64,000 nt of DNA, from contig NZ_CAJHBK010000001.1 of assembly GCF_904846615.1 (NCBI RefSeq), positions 434,001 to 498,000 on the forward strand, written 5' to 3'. The position numbers and the translations under genes were made by a program. The notes below the pieces were generated by a model. The model did no database searches and was not told the DNA's origin. It saw only the letters and a list, made by a program, of their open reading frames with translations. This DNA is from Psychrobacter sp. JCM 18902. GTDB lineage: Bacteria > Pseudomonadota > Gammaproteobacteria > Pseudomonadales > Moraxellaceae. The number at the start of each line of letters is the position of its first letter. Position 1 is the first letter of the stretch. Below, piece after piece: positions 38,757-49,073 of this stretch.

Positions 38757-39173
38757 ATGCCAATTATGATAAAACAAACCCTATTGCAAGCGTTGCCAAC
38801 TGTTGCTGATTGGCACTTTCCAACCATACCTGCTCATCGTGCACAAGATGGCGATACGGACGGCGAGACCTCGCCACAAGCAGATGTATTGGTAGCAGAG
38901 CCAGAAGTGGCTAAGCCGCCTATGTATGCAGTCGTTATGTATAATGATAATTATACGCCGATGGAGTTCGTCGTTTATATTTTGCAGTCCGAATTTCGTC
39001 ATAGTATGGATTCGGCAGTCGAAGTTATGCTGACGATTCATAACAGTAGCAAAGGCATTGCTGGTATCTATCCTAAAGATATCGCTGAGACCAAAGCCAA
39101 AAAGGTAAACAGTCTGGCATATCGTGAAGGCTATCCATTATTGACCCAGATTGAGCCACATCAAGGCGAATAA
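38757..39173 (+). CDS. clpS: ATP-dependent Clp protease adaptor ClpS
   Basis: Recognises N-degron substrates and hands them to ClpAP. The 138-residue product has the ClpS core from about residue 55: PPMYAVVMYNDNYTPMEFVV (with the N-degron-binding Asn-Asp and the Met/Thr-Pro helix start). The SSKGIAGIYPKDIAETKAKK motif with the key helix that touches ClpA follows. The first 50 residues are a longer acidic extension than the about 25 in E. coli; ATG 38766 is an alternative start. clpA is the next gene but 722 bases away, much further than in most genomes, so clpA probably has its own promoter. Confidence 0.92.
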   Translation: MPIMIKQTLLQALPTVADWHFPTIPAHRAQDGDTDGETSPQADVLVAEPEVAKPPMYAVVMYNDNYTPMEFVVYILQSEFRHSMDSAVEVMLTIHNSSKGIAGIYPKDIAETKAKKVNSLAYREGYPLLTQIEPHQGE

Positions 39174-39895
39174 GGAAATAGCGTAAACATGAATTTAAAG
39201 TTTTATCTTCTTTTCGTGCTTCTATCTTATTATTTTCAATGGTTTTATCGTTTAGAAACCCTTTCAAGCTCTAAAAACCGCTCATTGTGAGCTTGATAGG
39301 TACTCTGTATCCAAGCAGTCACTCATAAATTCCTTATTATAAAAATGTCCTAACCTTGATTTTTCTTTAATATACCCTTATCTATACTAAGTCATCACAT
39401 CAAACAGCTGTCTAAATTTTATAGAAATGATTGCTGCACTCGTATCATTTTCTAGTCATCCTATTAACTTGAATTTTTCTATAATTTAATCAGTTGATGG
39501 CTTAAAAAAGTCACTTGTATCCTTCACTCTCTCATTTATTATTCTATTACCCATTTCTCCTTTATTTGCTCAGCTTTTGAAGCTTTCATGCTATTTCTTT
39601 ACTATAAATATTGATGCGCAGTACGCCTTGATACATTTTAGTCTGTGTTAATAGATTGACTCTTCTTAAGTATCGTGTTGAGATAAAGAAAAGCAAGTAT
39701 GAGTGATCAAAACGCTTAATTGGTGATAAGTAGATAGCACTGCTACTTGAGTAATACATGGTCAATATCATTTAGCGCAGTCTTTTGATAATACAGATTT
39801 AGCCCTTGAACAATCCATCTGTCGCCCTGATTTACTTACTAACTCATTCATAAAGCTATCAATTATAAAGATAGGTATAACCGTAGGAAGTCGTT
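39174..39895. other. Long non-coding interval between clpS and clpA
   Basis: 722 bases, AT-rich, without a convincing gene on either strand. The only structure I see is an 8-bp inverted repeat, TCAAGCTC with GAGCTTGA (39264-39271 and 39289-39296), without a T-run. The end provides the clpA ribosome site AGGAAG. The interval must contain a clpA promoter and may hold a decayed gene. Confidence 0.5.
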
Positions 39896-42469
39896 ATGTT
39901 AAGTCGTCATCTTGAAGTTTCTTTGCGTTTAGCAATGACACTTGCGCGCCAAAAATCGCATGAGTACCTCACTGTTGAGCATCTATTATTGGCGTTATTA
40001 GAGAATACTCACGCTGCCAATACATTAACTGCCTGTAATGCTAATGTTTCAACGCTGCGCACCGAGTTAGAAGCTTATATCAATAAGCATACGCCAACGG
40101 TAGACGCAGACACCGAGCAGTCACCGCAGCCAACCCAAAGCTTTGATCGTATTCTACAGCGTGCTATTTTCCATGTACAATCTATTGGTGGTGGTCGCCT
40201 TGTTGAAGGCTCAGACATCCTAGTGTCTATGTTTTCAGAGCACGATACTTATGCCGTTTATTTGCTCAAAAAGCAGGGTATTAGTCGTCTTGAGTTAACC
40301 CAATACTTATCACATGGTCAAGATAAAGACGAGCCATCCGAGCCACGTGCTTCTATGACGGGCGAACGCCGTAGTGCCTCAGAAAAAACCAGTAAAGATC
40401 CCTTGGTTGAGTTTGCGACCAACCTGAACCAGCGTGCGGCTGAAGGTAAGACCGATCCGTTAATTGGACGTGGCTCTGAAATTGAGCGCGCCGCGCAAGT
40501 ACTGTGTCGTCGCCGTAAAAATAACCCGTTATTGGTTGGTGAGCCTGGCGTCGGTAAGACCTCTATCGCTGAAGGCTTGGCGTGGTTGATTATTAATGAT
40601 AAAGCACCGAAACCATTGAATGGCTGCGTGATTTATAGCCTTGATATTGGCTCATTAATCGCTGGTACTAAATACCGTGGTGATTTCGAAAAACGCATGA
40701 AGTCGCTGCTTGATGCGCTAAAGAAAAAGCCCAATGCGATCTTGTTTATTGATGAGATTCATATGATTATTGGCGCAGGGTCGTCAATGAGTAGCAATAT
40801 GGACGTATCAAACTTGATTAAGCCAGCACTTGCTAATGGTGAGCTGCGCTGTATCGGCTCAACTACCTTTACCGAATACCGTCAAGTGTTTGAAAAAGAC
40901 CATGCACTGTCACGTCGTTTCCAGAAGATTGATGTCAAAGAGCCGAGTGTCGACGATACAATTGATATTTTGCGCGGTCTGAAGCCTCGTTATGAGGAAT
41001 TTCATAACGTCGAATATACCGATGAAGCGTTGGTCACCGCCGTTCAATTATCTGCTAAGCATATTCACGAGCGTTTCTTACCAGATAAAGCGATTGATGT
41101 GATTGACGAAGCAGGTGCCTATAAGCGTTTAGGCGTGATTCCTGATGCTGATGATATTGATGCAGAAGAAAGCTTCATTGCGGATATAGAGCAAGATTTT
41201 GATGCTCAAATTGATGCTGATGTTGAGGGTCTCGATGGCGACACGTATAGCGATAGCGAAATGCAGGATGAAGCACAAACTGCAAAAGCCAATGATCGTG
41301 CCAAATCGTTCAGTGATTCAAAAAGTGCCAAAGCTAAGAAAAACCCACCGATGAAAATCGATGTGGCAGATATTGAAGCGATTGTTGCCAAGCTTGCACG
41401 TATCCCCCCCAAGTCAGTATCAAGTGATGATAAGAGTATTCTTCAGCACTTAGATCGTGATCTTAAACACTTAGTGTTTGGTCAAGATGAGGCAATTGAA
41501 ACCTTAGCCGATGCCATTAAGCTATCGCGTGCCGGTCTCAAAGCACCAGATAAGCCAATTGGTTCCTTCATGTTTGCCGGTCCTACTGGGGTGGGTAAAA
41601 CCGAAGTTTCACGTCAATTGGCAAATTTGTTAGGCGTAGAACTGGTTCGTTTTGATATGTCAGAATATATGGAAGCCCATACCGCATCGCGTTTAATTGG
41701 TGCGCCTCCTGGCTATGTCGGTTATGATCAAGGTGGTTTGTTGACTGAAAAAATCAATCAACATCCACATTGTGTGTTATTGCTTGATGAGATTGAAAAA
41801 GCCCATCCTGATGTCTTCAACTTGTTACTGCAAGTCATGGATCATGGTACGTTGACTGATAACAATGGTCGTGTGGCTATCTTTAAGCAAGTCATTGTGA
41901 TTATGACGACCAACGTCGGTGCTGATAGTATTAGCCGCTCTTCAATGGGCTTTACTCAGCAAGACCATAGCCGTGATAATACGGAGTCGCTCAAACGTGT
42001 CTTTACGCCAGAGTTCCGTAATCGTCTAGATGCCATCATCCAATTTAACCCATTAGATACCTCCGTGGTGGTATCTGTGGTTGATAAATTCTTGGTTGAG
42101 CTACAAGTCCAGCTTGATGATAAACAAGTCACCTTAGAGATTGATGACGAAGTACGCGATTACTTGGCTAACAAAGGCTATGATCGCCTAATGGGTGCAC
42201 GCCCAATGCAGCGTCTGATTCAAGATGAGATCAAAAAGTCACTGGCAAGTATGATTTTGTTTGGTGATTTGGTCAATGGCGGGGTAGTACATCTCACCTT
42301 AGAGCCTGAAGCTAATGATGAGCAAGATGGTGATTCCGTTAAGCTTGATAAGTACAGTGGTAAGACGGATTATAAGTCTACAGATAAAGGATCAGCAGAT
42401 AGTCGTATTATCTTGACGGTCGTTGAGACTCATGAGCCACATCCAGACTCTGAGTCACTCGCCAGCTAA
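39896..42469 (+). CDS. clpA: ATP-dependent Clp protease ATP-binding subunit ClpA
   Basis: AAA+ unfoldase that feeds substrates to ClpP, with ClpS as adaptor. The 857-residue product is about 100 longer than E. coli ClpA. The N domain spans about 1-145. D1 has Walker [10 protein letters not shown] (about 217-225) and Walker B LFIDEIH. D2 has Walker [10 protein letters not shown] (about 561-569), [12 protein letters not shown], sensor residues, and [16 protein letters not shown] near the end. Between D1 and D2 (about residues 420-482) lies a 60-residue insertion, strongly acidic then Lys-rich, where the E. coli protein has a short linker. The last 50 residues are another hydrophilic extension. 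AGGAAG supports the start. It ends at an intrinsic terminator. Confidence 0.95.
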   Translation: MLSRHLEVSLRLAMTLARQKSHEYLTVEHLLLALLENTHAANTLTACNANVSTLRTELEAYINKHTPTVDADTEQSPQPTQSFDRILQRAIFHVQSIGGGRLVEGSDILVSMFSEHDTYAVYLLKKQGISRLELTQYLSHGQDKDEPSEPRASMTGERRSASEKTSKDPLVEFATNLNQRAAEGKTDPLIGRGSEIERAAQVLCRRRKNNPLLVGEPGVGKTSIAEGLAWLIINDKAPKPLNGCVIYSLDIGSLIAGTKYRGDFEKRMKSLLDALKKKPNAILFIDEIHMIIGAGSSMSSNMDVSNLIKPALANGELRCIGSTTFTEYRQVFEKDHALSRRFQKIDVKEPSVDDTIDILRGLKPRYEEFHNVEYTDEALVTAVQLSAKHIHERFLPDKAIDVIDEAGAYKRLGVIPDADDIDAEESFIADIEQDFDAQIDADVEGLDGDTYSDSEMQDEAQTAKANDRAKSFSDSKSAKAKKNPPMKIDVADIEAIVAKLARIPPKSVSSDDKSILQHLDRDLKHLVFGQDEAIETLADAIKLSRAGLKAPDKPIGSFMFAGPTGVGKTEVSRQLANLLGVELVRFDMSEYMEAHTASRLIGAPPGYVGYDQGGLLTEKINQHPHCVLLLDEIEKAHPDVFNLLLQVMDHGTLTDNNGRVAIFKQVIVIMTTNVGADSISRSSMGFTQQDHSRDNTESLKRVFTPEFRNRLDAIIQFNPLDTSVVVSVVDKFLVELQVQLDDKQVTLEIDDEVRDYLANKGYDRLMGARPMQRLIQDEIKKSLASMILFGDLVNGGVVHLTLEPEANDEQDGDSVKLDKYSGKTDYKSTDKGSADSRIILTVVETHEPHPDSESLAS

Positions 42470-42492
42470 GTTTTTGCTACTAATGTAATAAC

Positions 42493-42527
42493 AACGGTTA
42501 CCATGTTACTGTGGTAGCCGTTTTTTT
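42493..42527 (+). terminator. Intrinsic terminator after clpA
   Basis: An 11-bp stem with one mismatch (42493-42503 with 42512-42522), an 8-base loop and a run of seven T. Confidence 0.88.
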
Positions 42528-42529
42528 AT

Positions 42530-42538
42530 TGCTATAAT
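42530..42538 (+). promoter_or_regulatory. Extended -10 promoter element for ung
   Basis: TGCTATAAT is a perfect extended -10 (TGnTATAAT). It lies right after the clpA terminator and about 108 bases before the ung start; the -35 region is poor. Confidence 0.5.
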
Positions 42539-42645
42539 TCATAACAAAACCAACGTATGAAATTACGAGCTCTCATGTGCGAGATTAGTTCATGCATCAT
42601 TACCCGATATTTATCTAATTAATAACAAATATAACAGGACATACT

Positions 42646-43383
42646 ATGGAATTATTCGATGAACAAACACCAAAAACGCCAGTGCAAAAACAAGCAATTT
42701 TAGACAATGTGCGCTTGCCAGAAGATTGGAAAACGGCGTTAGCAGACGAGTTAACTTCTAACAATATGGACGACTTGCGTGCGTTTTTAAAAGAAGCCTA
42801 TCAATCAGAAAATAGTATCTATCCGCCAGCACCTTTAATATTTAATGCGTTAAACCTGACCCCTTTATCACAAGTTAAAGTAGTGATACTAGGTCAAGAT
42901 CCTTATCATGGGCCAGGGCAGGCAATGGGCTTATCGTTTTCAGTGCCCAAAGCCATTCCAAAGCCACCCTCACTTAATAATTTGTTAAAAGAGATGGCGA
43001 GTGACGTTGGTATCGCACCTTCAAAACATGGCGACCTGACTTACTGGGCGCAGCAAGGAGTTTTACTATTAAATAGTTCTCTGACCGTGCGAGAAAGTGA
43101 GCCAAATAGTCATCAAAATAAAGGTTGGGAGCAGTTTACCGATGCGGTGATTGATGTGGTTAATGAACAAACAGAACATACCGTATTTATATTGTGGGGC
43201 AGTAAAGCACAGAAAAAAGGCAAATATATCAATACTGATAAGCATCTTATTCTCACCGCTGTACACCCATCACCACTTGCTGCCAATCGTGGTGGATTCT
43301 TTGGTTCCAAGCCGTTTTCTAAGACCAATGATTATCTGGTACAGTATGGGCAAACGCCTATCGATTGGCAATTACCGCAATAG
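42646..43383 (+). CDS. ung: Uracil-DNA glycosylase Ung
   Basis: Family 1 uracil-DNA glycosylase, which removes uracil from DNA to start base-excision repair. The 245-residue protein shows the water-activating loop GQDPYHGPGQAMGLSFSVP (about 84-102, catalytic Asp in DPYH) and the Pro-rich PKPPSLNN loop. It also shows LLLNSSLTVRE (Asn for uracil binding) and the Leu-intercalation loop HPSPLAANRGGFFG (about 209-222, catalytic His). The N-terminal 20 residues are a hydrophilic extension. tadA starts 12 bases after its stop, so the two are likely co-transcribed. Confidence 0.96.
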   Translation: MELFDEQTPKTPVQKQAILDNVRLPEDWKTALADELTSNNMDDLRAFLKEAYQSENSIYPPAPLIFNALNLTPLSQVKVVILGQDPYHGPGQAMGLSFSVPKAIPKPPSLNNLLKEMASDVGIAPSKHGDLTYWAQQGVLLLNSSLTVRESEPNSHQNKGWEQFTDAVIDVVNEQTEHTVFILWGSKAQKKGKYINTDKHLILTAVHPSPLAANRGGFFGSKPFSKTNDYLVQYGQTPIDWQLPQ

Positions 43384-43395
43384 TTGTCAAAATAA

Positions 43396-43971
43396 ATGAA
43401 ACATAAACAAAATATAAGCTTGAAGCCACATCCAACCGCAAATAGCCAGTTAGTTATTGAAGATATGCAAGCCAGCGCATTTTGGTCACTTCAAGATATG
43501 AGCTGGATGAAAATAGCTCTTAAACTTGCTAGGCAAGGTGCTGAGCGTGGAGAAGTGCCGGTAGGAGCGATACTGGTACACGATCAGCAGATTATTGGTC
43601 AAGGATTCAATGAGCCAATTGGTCGTCACGATGCGACCGCTCATGCCGAGATTGTCGCATTAAGAGAAGCGTGTGCGCGCTTAAAAAACTATCGTTTACC
43701 ATTACAGACAACGTTATACGTTACCTTAGAGCCTTGTACGATGTGTATCGGAGCGCTCATTCATGCGCGGGTAGATAGATTGGTTTATGCAGCAAGCGAG
43801 CCACGAGCGGGTATGGTTGGTAGTCAGATAAATTTACCGATACAACCTTTTTATAATCATGCTATCGAAGTACATAATGGCTTATGTCGTGAGCATAGTA
43901 GCCAGATGCTTAAGACCTTTTTCCGTGAACGACGAAAAGCGGCAAAAAAGAAAGACAATATAAGCAATTAA
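43396..43971 (+). CDS. tadA: tRNA-specific adenosine deaminase TadA
   Basis: Deaminates A34 to inosine in tRNA-Arg(ACG), allowing decoding of CGN codons. The zinc site is visible: HAEIVALREA (about residues 78-87; His ligand and catalytic Glu) and PCTMC (about 113-117; two Cys ligands). The family start, DMSWMKIALKLARQGAERGEVPVGAIL, begins near residue 34. The first 33 residues are therefore an unusual extension, and internal Met starts at residues 24 (43465) or 35 (43498) are possible; none has a strong ribosome site. It follows ung by 12 bases. Confidence 0.94.
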   Translation: MKHKQNISLKPHPTANSQLVIEDMQASAFWSLQDMSWMKIALKLARQGAERGEVPVGAILVHDQQIIGQGFNEPIGRHDATAHAEIVALREACARLKNYRLPLQTTLYVTLEPCTMCIGALIHARVDRLVYAASEPRAGMVGSQINLPIQPFYNHAIEVHNGLCREHSSQMLKTFFRERRKAAKKKDNISN

Positions 43972-44011
43972 CAAGATATCAGTCTTGCTGCTAGTGATGG
44001 GTAGGTTTCTT

Positions 44012-44020
44012 TGCTATAAT
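44012..44020 (+). promoter_or_regulatory. Extended -10 promoter element for cmk
   Basis: TGCTATAAT fits the extended -10 consensus and lies about 120 bases upstream of cmk, downstream of the tadA stop. The -35 box is weak, as expected for extended -10 promoters. Confidence 0.5.
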
Positions 44021-44142
44021 ATCGCCCTATTTGATGACGAAATGATGAATTAATTGTCAAGCGTTTGATAAATAAGTAAATATTATTCTGCAGCTAGCAT
44101 GCACTAAGCCGTATCAGTATCGTCTACTATTAAGTGAGTATT

Positions 44143-44925
44143 ATGACCGTTTCTACAGCTGATAACGCTATACTTGATAACTTTGGTGCTGGCAGTAATG
44201 ATAACCAAGCGCCATTGTTGCGCTACCCAGTTATCTGCATTGATGGACCAAGTGGGGCAGGTAAAGGTACGGTCACGTGGCGTTTAGCCCAAGCATTGAA
44301 TTATCAACTGCTAGATTCAGGTGCTTTGTATCGTATCGTTGGACTCAAAGCATTTGAAGCGGGATTAGTTGCGGCAGACGGAAGCCATGCCATTGACGAG
44401 ATGGTTGTATTAGCATTAACGCAGCGCCTAGAGATTGCTTTTGTACCTAACAATGCATCAGGACGTGTTGATATTTTAGTGAATGGTGAAGCGGTTGGTG
44501 AGCAGGTTCGTAATGAAACCGTGGGCGGCTATGCATCACAAATAGCAGTATTTCCAAAAGTTCGTCAAGCATTACTAAAGTTGCAACAAGATATGGCAAC
44601 TCGTTCTGGATTGGTCGCTGATGGTCGCGATATGGGAACGGTGGTGTTCCCAGATGCGGATGTAAAAGTGTATTTGACTGCCAGTGCTGAAGCGCGTGCC
44701 GAGCGCCGCGTAACACAGTTAATAAATGCTGGTCAGACGGCAGATTTTGACGCGATTTTAGCGACGATTAAAGCTCGTGATGATCGTGATGAGAATCGAG
44801 CGACTGCACCATCAAAGCCTGCAGAAGATGCTCTACTACTAGATAGCTCTAACTTAGATGCTGATGAAGTTTATGCACAAGTGAAAAGACATTGTCAGGA
44901 TAAAGGTATTTTCTTTAATAGTTAA
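44143..44925 (+). CDS. cmk: Cytidylate kinase Cmk
   Basis: Phosphorylates CMP and dCMP using ATP, recycling pyrimidine nucleotides from RNA turnover. About 260 residues from ATG 44143; GTG 44134 would add three. Neither has a good ribosome site. The P-loop GPSGAGKGTVTWRLA lies at about residues 33-47, and LDSGALYR (about 54-61, substrate binding) and VADGRDMGTVVFPDADVKV (about 160-178) follow. The first 25 residues are an extension over the usual 225-residue enzyme. Its place in front of rpsA, with ihfB and pyrF further on, is the classical gammaproteobacterial order. Confidence 0.95.
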   Translation: MTVSTADNAILDNFGAGSNDNQAPLLRYPVICIDGPSGAGKGTVTWRLAQALNYQLLDSGALYRIVGLKAFEAGLVAADGSHAIDEMVVLALTQRLEIAFVPNNASGRVDILVNGEAVGEQVRNETVGGYASQIAVFPKVRQALLKLQQDMATRSGLVADGRDMGTVVFPDADVKVYLTASAEARAERRVTQLINAGQTADFDAILATIKARDDRDENRATAPSKPAEDALLLDSSNLDADEVYAQVKRHCQDKGIFFNS

Positions 44926-45235
44926 TAAAAACAAGTTAGTAAGTATGAAAAAGTTTCCTATACGCTTGATTTTAGTATAAAATCACAGTAGTAGATGCTA
45001 ATAATCTCTAGAGAGTGATAAAAATATTCTTTCTAAATCATAGAGATTTAAAAGTATAAGGCATTGCAATATAAGACAGTTGTTGCTAGTGAGTTTAATA
45101 AGTTATGTGCTTACTAACAACAAACGTTTTTATATATGATTGTATGGGATATAAAACCAGTATTCTCGTTTTATGCAATCATAAATTTGATCCGTACTGT
45201 GCTGGACAGGATACGGCTATACAAAGGTAGACATA
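44926..45235. other. rpsA leader and promoter region
   Basis: 310 bases between cmk and rpsA. It contains the stem-loop at 45192-45216 just before the rpsA ribosome site, and TATAAA-like elements further upstream (for example near 44976) that could be promoters. I see no gene. Confidence 0.5.
45192..45216 (+). promoter_or_regulatory. Stem-loop in the rpsA 5' leader
   Basis: CCGTACTGT pairs with ACAG and TACGG (2-base GA bulge, 5-base loop GCTGG), ending 12 bases before the AAAGGTAG ribosome site. In E. coli the rpsA leader folds into hairpins used for S1 autoregulation, so a similar role is a reasonable inference here. Confidence 0.55.
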
Positions 45236-46927
45236 ATGGAATCATTTGCTGAACTATTTGAAGCGAGCATCGAAGAAACAGGTCTGGATATCGAGCGTGG
45301 CTCGGTTATCACTGGTACTGTTGTGGCCATTGATAACGACTGGATCACTGTTGATACTGGTCTGAAATCTGAAGGTATCGTCGCTCGTGAAGAGTTTTTA
45401 AGCGAAGAAGGCGAACTTGAAGTTGAAGTTGGCGATAGCGTTGATGTCGTGGTTGAAGCGGTTGATAACGGCATGGGTCAAACTTTGCTTTCACGTGAAA
45501 AAGCCAAACGTGTTGAAACTTGGAACTTCCTTGAGAAAATCGCTGACAATGATGAAATCGTAAAAGGTATCATCTCAAGCAAAGTGAAAGGCGGTTTCAC
45601 TGTAGATATCGGTTCAGTACGCGCGTTCCTACCAGGTTCATTGGTCGATGTTCGTCCTATCCGTGACACCACGCATCTTGAAGGCAAAGAGCTAGAATTC
45701 AAAGTTATCAAACTTGATCAAAAACGCAACAACGTTGTTGTTAGCCGTCGTGCAGTTATGGAAGCTGAAAATTCAGCTGAGCGCGAAGAGCTATTGAACA
45801 AGCTTGAAGAAGGCATCGAGATCGAAGGTATCGTTAAGAATCTTACTGATTACGGCGCATTCGTTGATCTAGGTGGTATCGATGGTCTATTGCACATCAC
45901 TGACATGGCATGGCGCCGTATCAAGCATCCATCTGAAGTTGTTGAAGTTGGTCAAGACCTAAAAGTTAAGGTATTGAAGTTTGACCGTGAGCGCAATCGT
46001 GTTAGCCTAGGTCTAAAACAACTTGGTACTGATCCTTGGGATAACGTTGGCGGCACATACCCAGTAGGTAGTGTGGTTAAAGCACGCGTAACCAACTTAA
46101 CTGATTATGGTTGTTTCGCTGAGATTTCTGAAGGTATTGAAGGTCTAGTACACGTGTCAGAAATGGATCATACCAACAAAAACATCCACCCATCAAAAGT
46201 TGTTCAAGTGGGCGATGAAGTTGAAGTAATGATTCTTGATATCGATGAAGAACGTCGTCGTATCAGCCTAGGTATCAAACAAACTCTAGCTAATCCATGG
46301 GATGAGTTTGATAAGAAACATGAGCGCGGTGATAAAATTACTGGTACGATCAAATCAATCACTGACTTCGGTATCTTTATCGGTCTAGATGGTGGTATTG
46401 ATGGTCTTGTTCATCTATCTGATATCTCTTGGAACGAAACTGGCGAAGACGCTATCCGTAACTACAATAAAGGCGACACCGTTGAAGCAATGGTATTGTC
46501 AGTAGATGCAGAAGCAAACCGTATCAGCCTAGGCGTGAAGCAGTTAAGCTCTGATCCATTTAACGAATACCTAGTCAACAATGACCGCGGTGCTATCGTT
46601 AATGGTAAAGTAAAAGAAGTAGATGCTAAAGGCGCTACTATCGAGCTTGCTGACGAAGTTGAAGCGTATCTACGTGCCTCTGAAATTCAACGTGATCGCG
46701 TTGAAGATGCGACTAAGCATTTGAGCGTTGGTGATGACGTTGAAGCGAAAATCATCAGTGTTGATCGTAAAACTCGCAACATCAACTTGTCTATCAAAGC
46801 GAAAGACGAAGCTGAAGAGCGTCAAGCGATTAAAGAGCTAAGCAGCACTAGCACGACTAGTACTACTGCCAGTTCTGATGCACAGCCAAAAACAATTGGT
46901 GACTTGATCAAAGAGCAAATGCAGTAA
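45236..46927 (+). CDS. rpsA: 30S ribosomal protein S1
   Basis: Binds mRNA upstream of the start codon and helps the 30S subunit load structured messages. The 563 residues make six S1/OB repeats, beginning about residues 22, 106, 191, 277, 364 and 451. Repeated signatures such as [46 protein letters not shown] and [25 protein letters not shown] are visible. The last two repeats are more diverged, as usual. A Ser/Thr-rich tail ([10 protein letters not shown]) precedes the end. An AAAGGTAG site supports the start. Abundant-protein codon choice appears uniform. It ends at an intrinsic terminator. Confidence 0.97.
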   Translation: MESFAELFEASIEETGLDIERGSVITGTVVAIDNDWITVDTGLKSEGIVAREEFLSEEGELEVEVGDSVDVVVEAVDNGMGQTLLSREKAKRVETWNFLEKIADNDEIVKGIISSKVKGGFTVDIGSVRAFLPGSLVDVRPIRDTTHLEGKELEFKVIKLDQKRNNVVVSRRAVMEAENSAEREELLNKLEEGIEIEGIVKNLTDYGAFVDLGGIDGLLHITDMAWRRIKHPSEVVEVGQDLKVKVLKFDRERNRVSLGLKQLGTDPWDNVGGTYPVGSVVKARVTNLTDYGCFAEISEGIEGLVHVSEMDHTNKNIHPSKVVQVGDEVEVMILDIDEERRRISLGIKQTLANPWDEFDKKHERGDKITGTIKSITDFGIFIGLDGGIDGLVHLSDISWNETGEDAIRNYNKGDTVEAMVLSVDAEANRISLGVKQLSSDPFNEYLVNNDRGAIVNGKVKEVDAKGATIELADEVEAYLRASEIQRDRVEDATKHLSVGDDVEAKIISVDRKTRNINLSIKAKDEAEERQAIKELSSTSTTSTTASSDAQPKTIGDLIKEQMQ

Positions 46928-47253
46928 GCTGCACGTTATTGATATAAGATTATAAAAGAAGCGACTATGGTCGCTTTTTTTTTGCTTAAATTTTAAGTGC
47001 ACTATTAATCAACGAGGTTTTTGCTTAAACGGGCAAACTCTTATTTCCATTTACCGTAATATCCGCTATCATTTGCAACATTGAGTAACGAGATGTGAAT
47101 TATTACTTATTTAAGACACTGAGATTATTTTAGTCAATGGCTACTTATCCTTATGATCTTGATGTATAGCTTGTCTTAAAAGTAACCAGCTATCGAAAAT
47201 GATGGCCCAATTCACAGTCATCTTATCCATTAATCAACAAGGCAAGCGTAATA
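46928..47253. other. Intergenic region rpsA / ihfB
   Basis: 326 bases with the rpsA terminator at 46956-46984 and then AT-rich sequence that should carry the ihfB promoter. No gene or defined operator is seen. Confidence 0.5.
46956..46984 (+). terminator. Intrinsic terminator after rpsA
   Basis: AAGCGAC, loop TATG, GTCGCTT (46959-46976), followed by a run of nine or more T. Confidence 0.9.
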
Positions 47254-47559
47254 ATGCAGCAAGCGATTAACAAGTCCGAATTTATTAGTAATTTAAGTGC
47301 GAACTGTGACAATATGACTGATACTGTAGTCGATGATGCAGTACGTGAAATATTAAACTTAATGACCGATACGTTAGCCAATGATGGACGCGTAGAAGTT
47401 CGTGGTTTTGGCAGTTTTTGTCTGCACCATCGTCGTGCCCGTATGGGTCGAAATCCTAAAACAGGAGAAAGCGTACCTGTGCCTGCCAAAGCGATACCGC
47501 ACTTTAAACCAGGTAAAGCATTACGTGAAGCAGTCAATGATACAGTAGCAAATAGCTAA
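47254..47559 (+). CDS. ihfB: Integration host factor beta subunit
   Basis: Half of the IHF heterodimer that bends DNA sharply at specific sites. The 101-residue product has the HU/IHF fold. The beta-arm region reads RVEVRGFGSFCLHHRRARMGRNPKTGESVPVP, with GRNPKTG being the family signature and the arm-tip Pro present (about residues 66-72). The C-terminal helix AIPHFKPGKALREAVN follows. Glu44-type and Arg residues typical of the beta subunit, and the position downstream of rpsA, distinguish it from HU and IhfA. An AAGG site lies upstream. Confidence 0.95.
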   Translation: MQQAINKSEFISNLSANCDNMTDTVVDDAVREILNLMTDTLANDGRVEVRGFGSFCLHHRRARMGRNPKTGESVPVPAKAIPHFKPGKALREAVNDTVANS

Positions 47560-47731
47560 GTGTGTTATAAAGTATTTATTGGGTAAAATTGCCAACAAGA
47601 GTGCTTGCCAGCTACTTTTTCTAGAACTTATCACTAGTGATTTTATAAGCATATAAATGTATGGGTTGATGAAGGTTTTAGAGTGCTATTTTTAAAACAC
47701 TAACGACATTCCAAATCGAGGTAGACGTCTC

Positions 47732-48145
47732 ATGCGCTTTTTACTATTTGTATTGCTGTTTTTGAGCTTTGCTTATGCACTTGGTTTGGTGTTGGCAAAT
47801 AATACCGAAGTTGGCGTAAATTTATTATTCTCGCAAGCACCGACGATGAATCTAGGATTGCTGCTCATTTTATGCCTTATGCTTGGTATTGTTATCGGCA
47901 TCTTGTTGGCACTGCTTATCTTCCGTGTCTTACAGAATAAGTGGGAAATCTCGCGTTTGCAAAAAGCGAATGTGAATTTGCAAGCGCAACTGACACAAGC
48001 CAATGCTGTCATTGATCGCCAAGCAAGTGCACCAACGGTGGAAGAGGCTGTTTATGGTTCGACAGCAACCAATGTGCAAGTGCAAGACGCAGAAGTACTT
48101 ACTGTAGATGAAGGCGCGACACTTACCAAACAAAAACGAGACTAA
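47732..48145 (+). CDS. lapA: LapA-domain membrane protein
   Basis: A 137-residue inner-membrane protein with two hydrophobic helices (about residues 2-22 and 39-66) separated by a short loop with NNTEVGVNLLFSQ, then a coiled coil and a charged cytoplasmic tail. This is the LapA/DUF1049 pattern; in E. coli LapA works with LapB in controlling LPS synthesis through FtsH and LpxC. The position between ihfB and pyrF matches the E. coli order rpsA-ihfB-lapA-lapB-pyrF, but lapB is missing here between lapA and pyrF. A GAGG ribosome site precedes the ATG. Confidence 0.85.
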   Translation: MRFLLFVLLFLSFAYALGLVLANNTEVGVNLLFSQAPTMNLGLLLILCLMLGIVIGILLALLIFRVLQNKWEISRLQKANVNLQAQLTQANAVIDRQASAPTVEEAVYGSTATNVQVQDAEVLTVDEGATLTKQKRD

Positions 48146-48219
48146 ATTATATTTTGTACTGATCTATGAGCAGTCCATATATAGTGTTTTGATAATTCTG
48201 ATATAGATATGGTAAAACC

Positions 48220-48918
48220 ATGAATAATACAATGAATTCCCCAGTCATCGTTGCCTTAGATAATATGACGATGGAGGCATCGATAGCATTAGCTGATCAG
48301 TTAGATCCAACATCATGCCGCTTAAAAGTGGGTAAAGAGCTATTTACTCGCTGTGGTCCTGAGATAGTTAAGGCGCTACATCAGCGTGATTTTGACGTAT
48401 TTCTAGACTTGAAATTCCATGATATTCCTAATACTACCGCTCAAGCGGTACTAGCGGCAGCTGAGCTTGGCGTATGGATGGTGAATGTGCATGCCAGCGC
48501 AGGCTTAGAGGCGATGTCATTGGCTAAACAGCGCTTGTTAGACGGTAACTTTGATACCTTGCTGATAGCTGTCACCGTGCTGACCTCTATGGATAATCAA
48601 GCATTGATGCAAACAGGTATTACCCATGGTCTAGATGCGCAAGTGAGTCGATTGGCACAATTAACCAAGCAAGCAGGTCTTGATGGCGTGGTCTGTTCAG
48701 CGCAAGAAGCTAAAACGCTCAAGACACTATGTGGTCAAGATTTTAAATTGATTACCCCTGGTATTCGCTTGCTAGACGACAATGCAGATGATCAAAAACG
48801 TATTTGTACGCCGAAACAGGCGTTAGATGATGGTTCTGATTATTTGGTGATTGGTCGTTCAATTACTCAGGCAGCAGATCCTGCCGCTAAATTACAAAAG
48901 ATACTCCGAGGTATTTAG
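48220..48918 (+). CDS. pyrF: Orotidine 5'-phosphate decarboxylase PyrF
   Basis: Converts OMP to UMP, the last step of de novo pyrimidine synthesis. The 232-residue TIM barrel has [20 protein letters not shown] (about residues 7-26), [12 protein letters not shown], the catalytic [12 protein letters not shown] (about 61-72, Asp-Lys-Asp cluster) and the phosphate-binding [12 protein letters not shown] near the C-terminus. It follows lapA by 74 bases; the ribosome site is weak. It ends near an intrinsic terminator. Confidence 0.96.
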   Translation: MNNTMNSPVIVALDNMTMEASIALADQLDPTSCRLKVGKELFTRCGPEIVKALHQRDFDVFLDLKFHDIPNTTAQAVLAAAELGVWMVNVHASAGLEAMSLAKQRLLDGNFDTLLIAVTVLTSMDNQALMQTGITHGLDAQVSRLAQLTKQAGLDGVVCSAQEAKTLKTLCGQDFKLITPGIRLLDDNADDQKRICTPKQALDDGSDYLVIGRSITQAADPAAKLQKILRGI

Positions 48919-48978
48919 ATACTTATAAAATATTTGTATATTTACAAAGTGTTTAGCATTTTATAGTGTCAGCATGAT

Positions 48979-49012
48979 AAAAAAGACAGCCTAATCCGCT
49001 GTCTTTTTTTAA
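48979..49012 (+). terminator. Intrinsic terminator after pyrF
   Basis: A perfect 12-bp stem (48979-48990 with 48998-49009), a 7-base loop and a T-rich tail. Confidence 0.92.
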
Positions 49013-49073
49013 TTTTTGCGGGTATATCAAAAAGTGCTAAACTATTTACGTTTATTTAATGATATTAGAGCTT

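Noticed and set aside
39586..39771. 61-codon minus-strand frame in the clpS-clpA gap
   Set aside because: No ribosome site, no recognisable features, and composition like the surrounding non-coding DNA.
47223..47537. 104-codon open frame antisense to ihfB
   Set aside because: Overlaps a clearly conserved gene completely, has no family features and no ribosome site.
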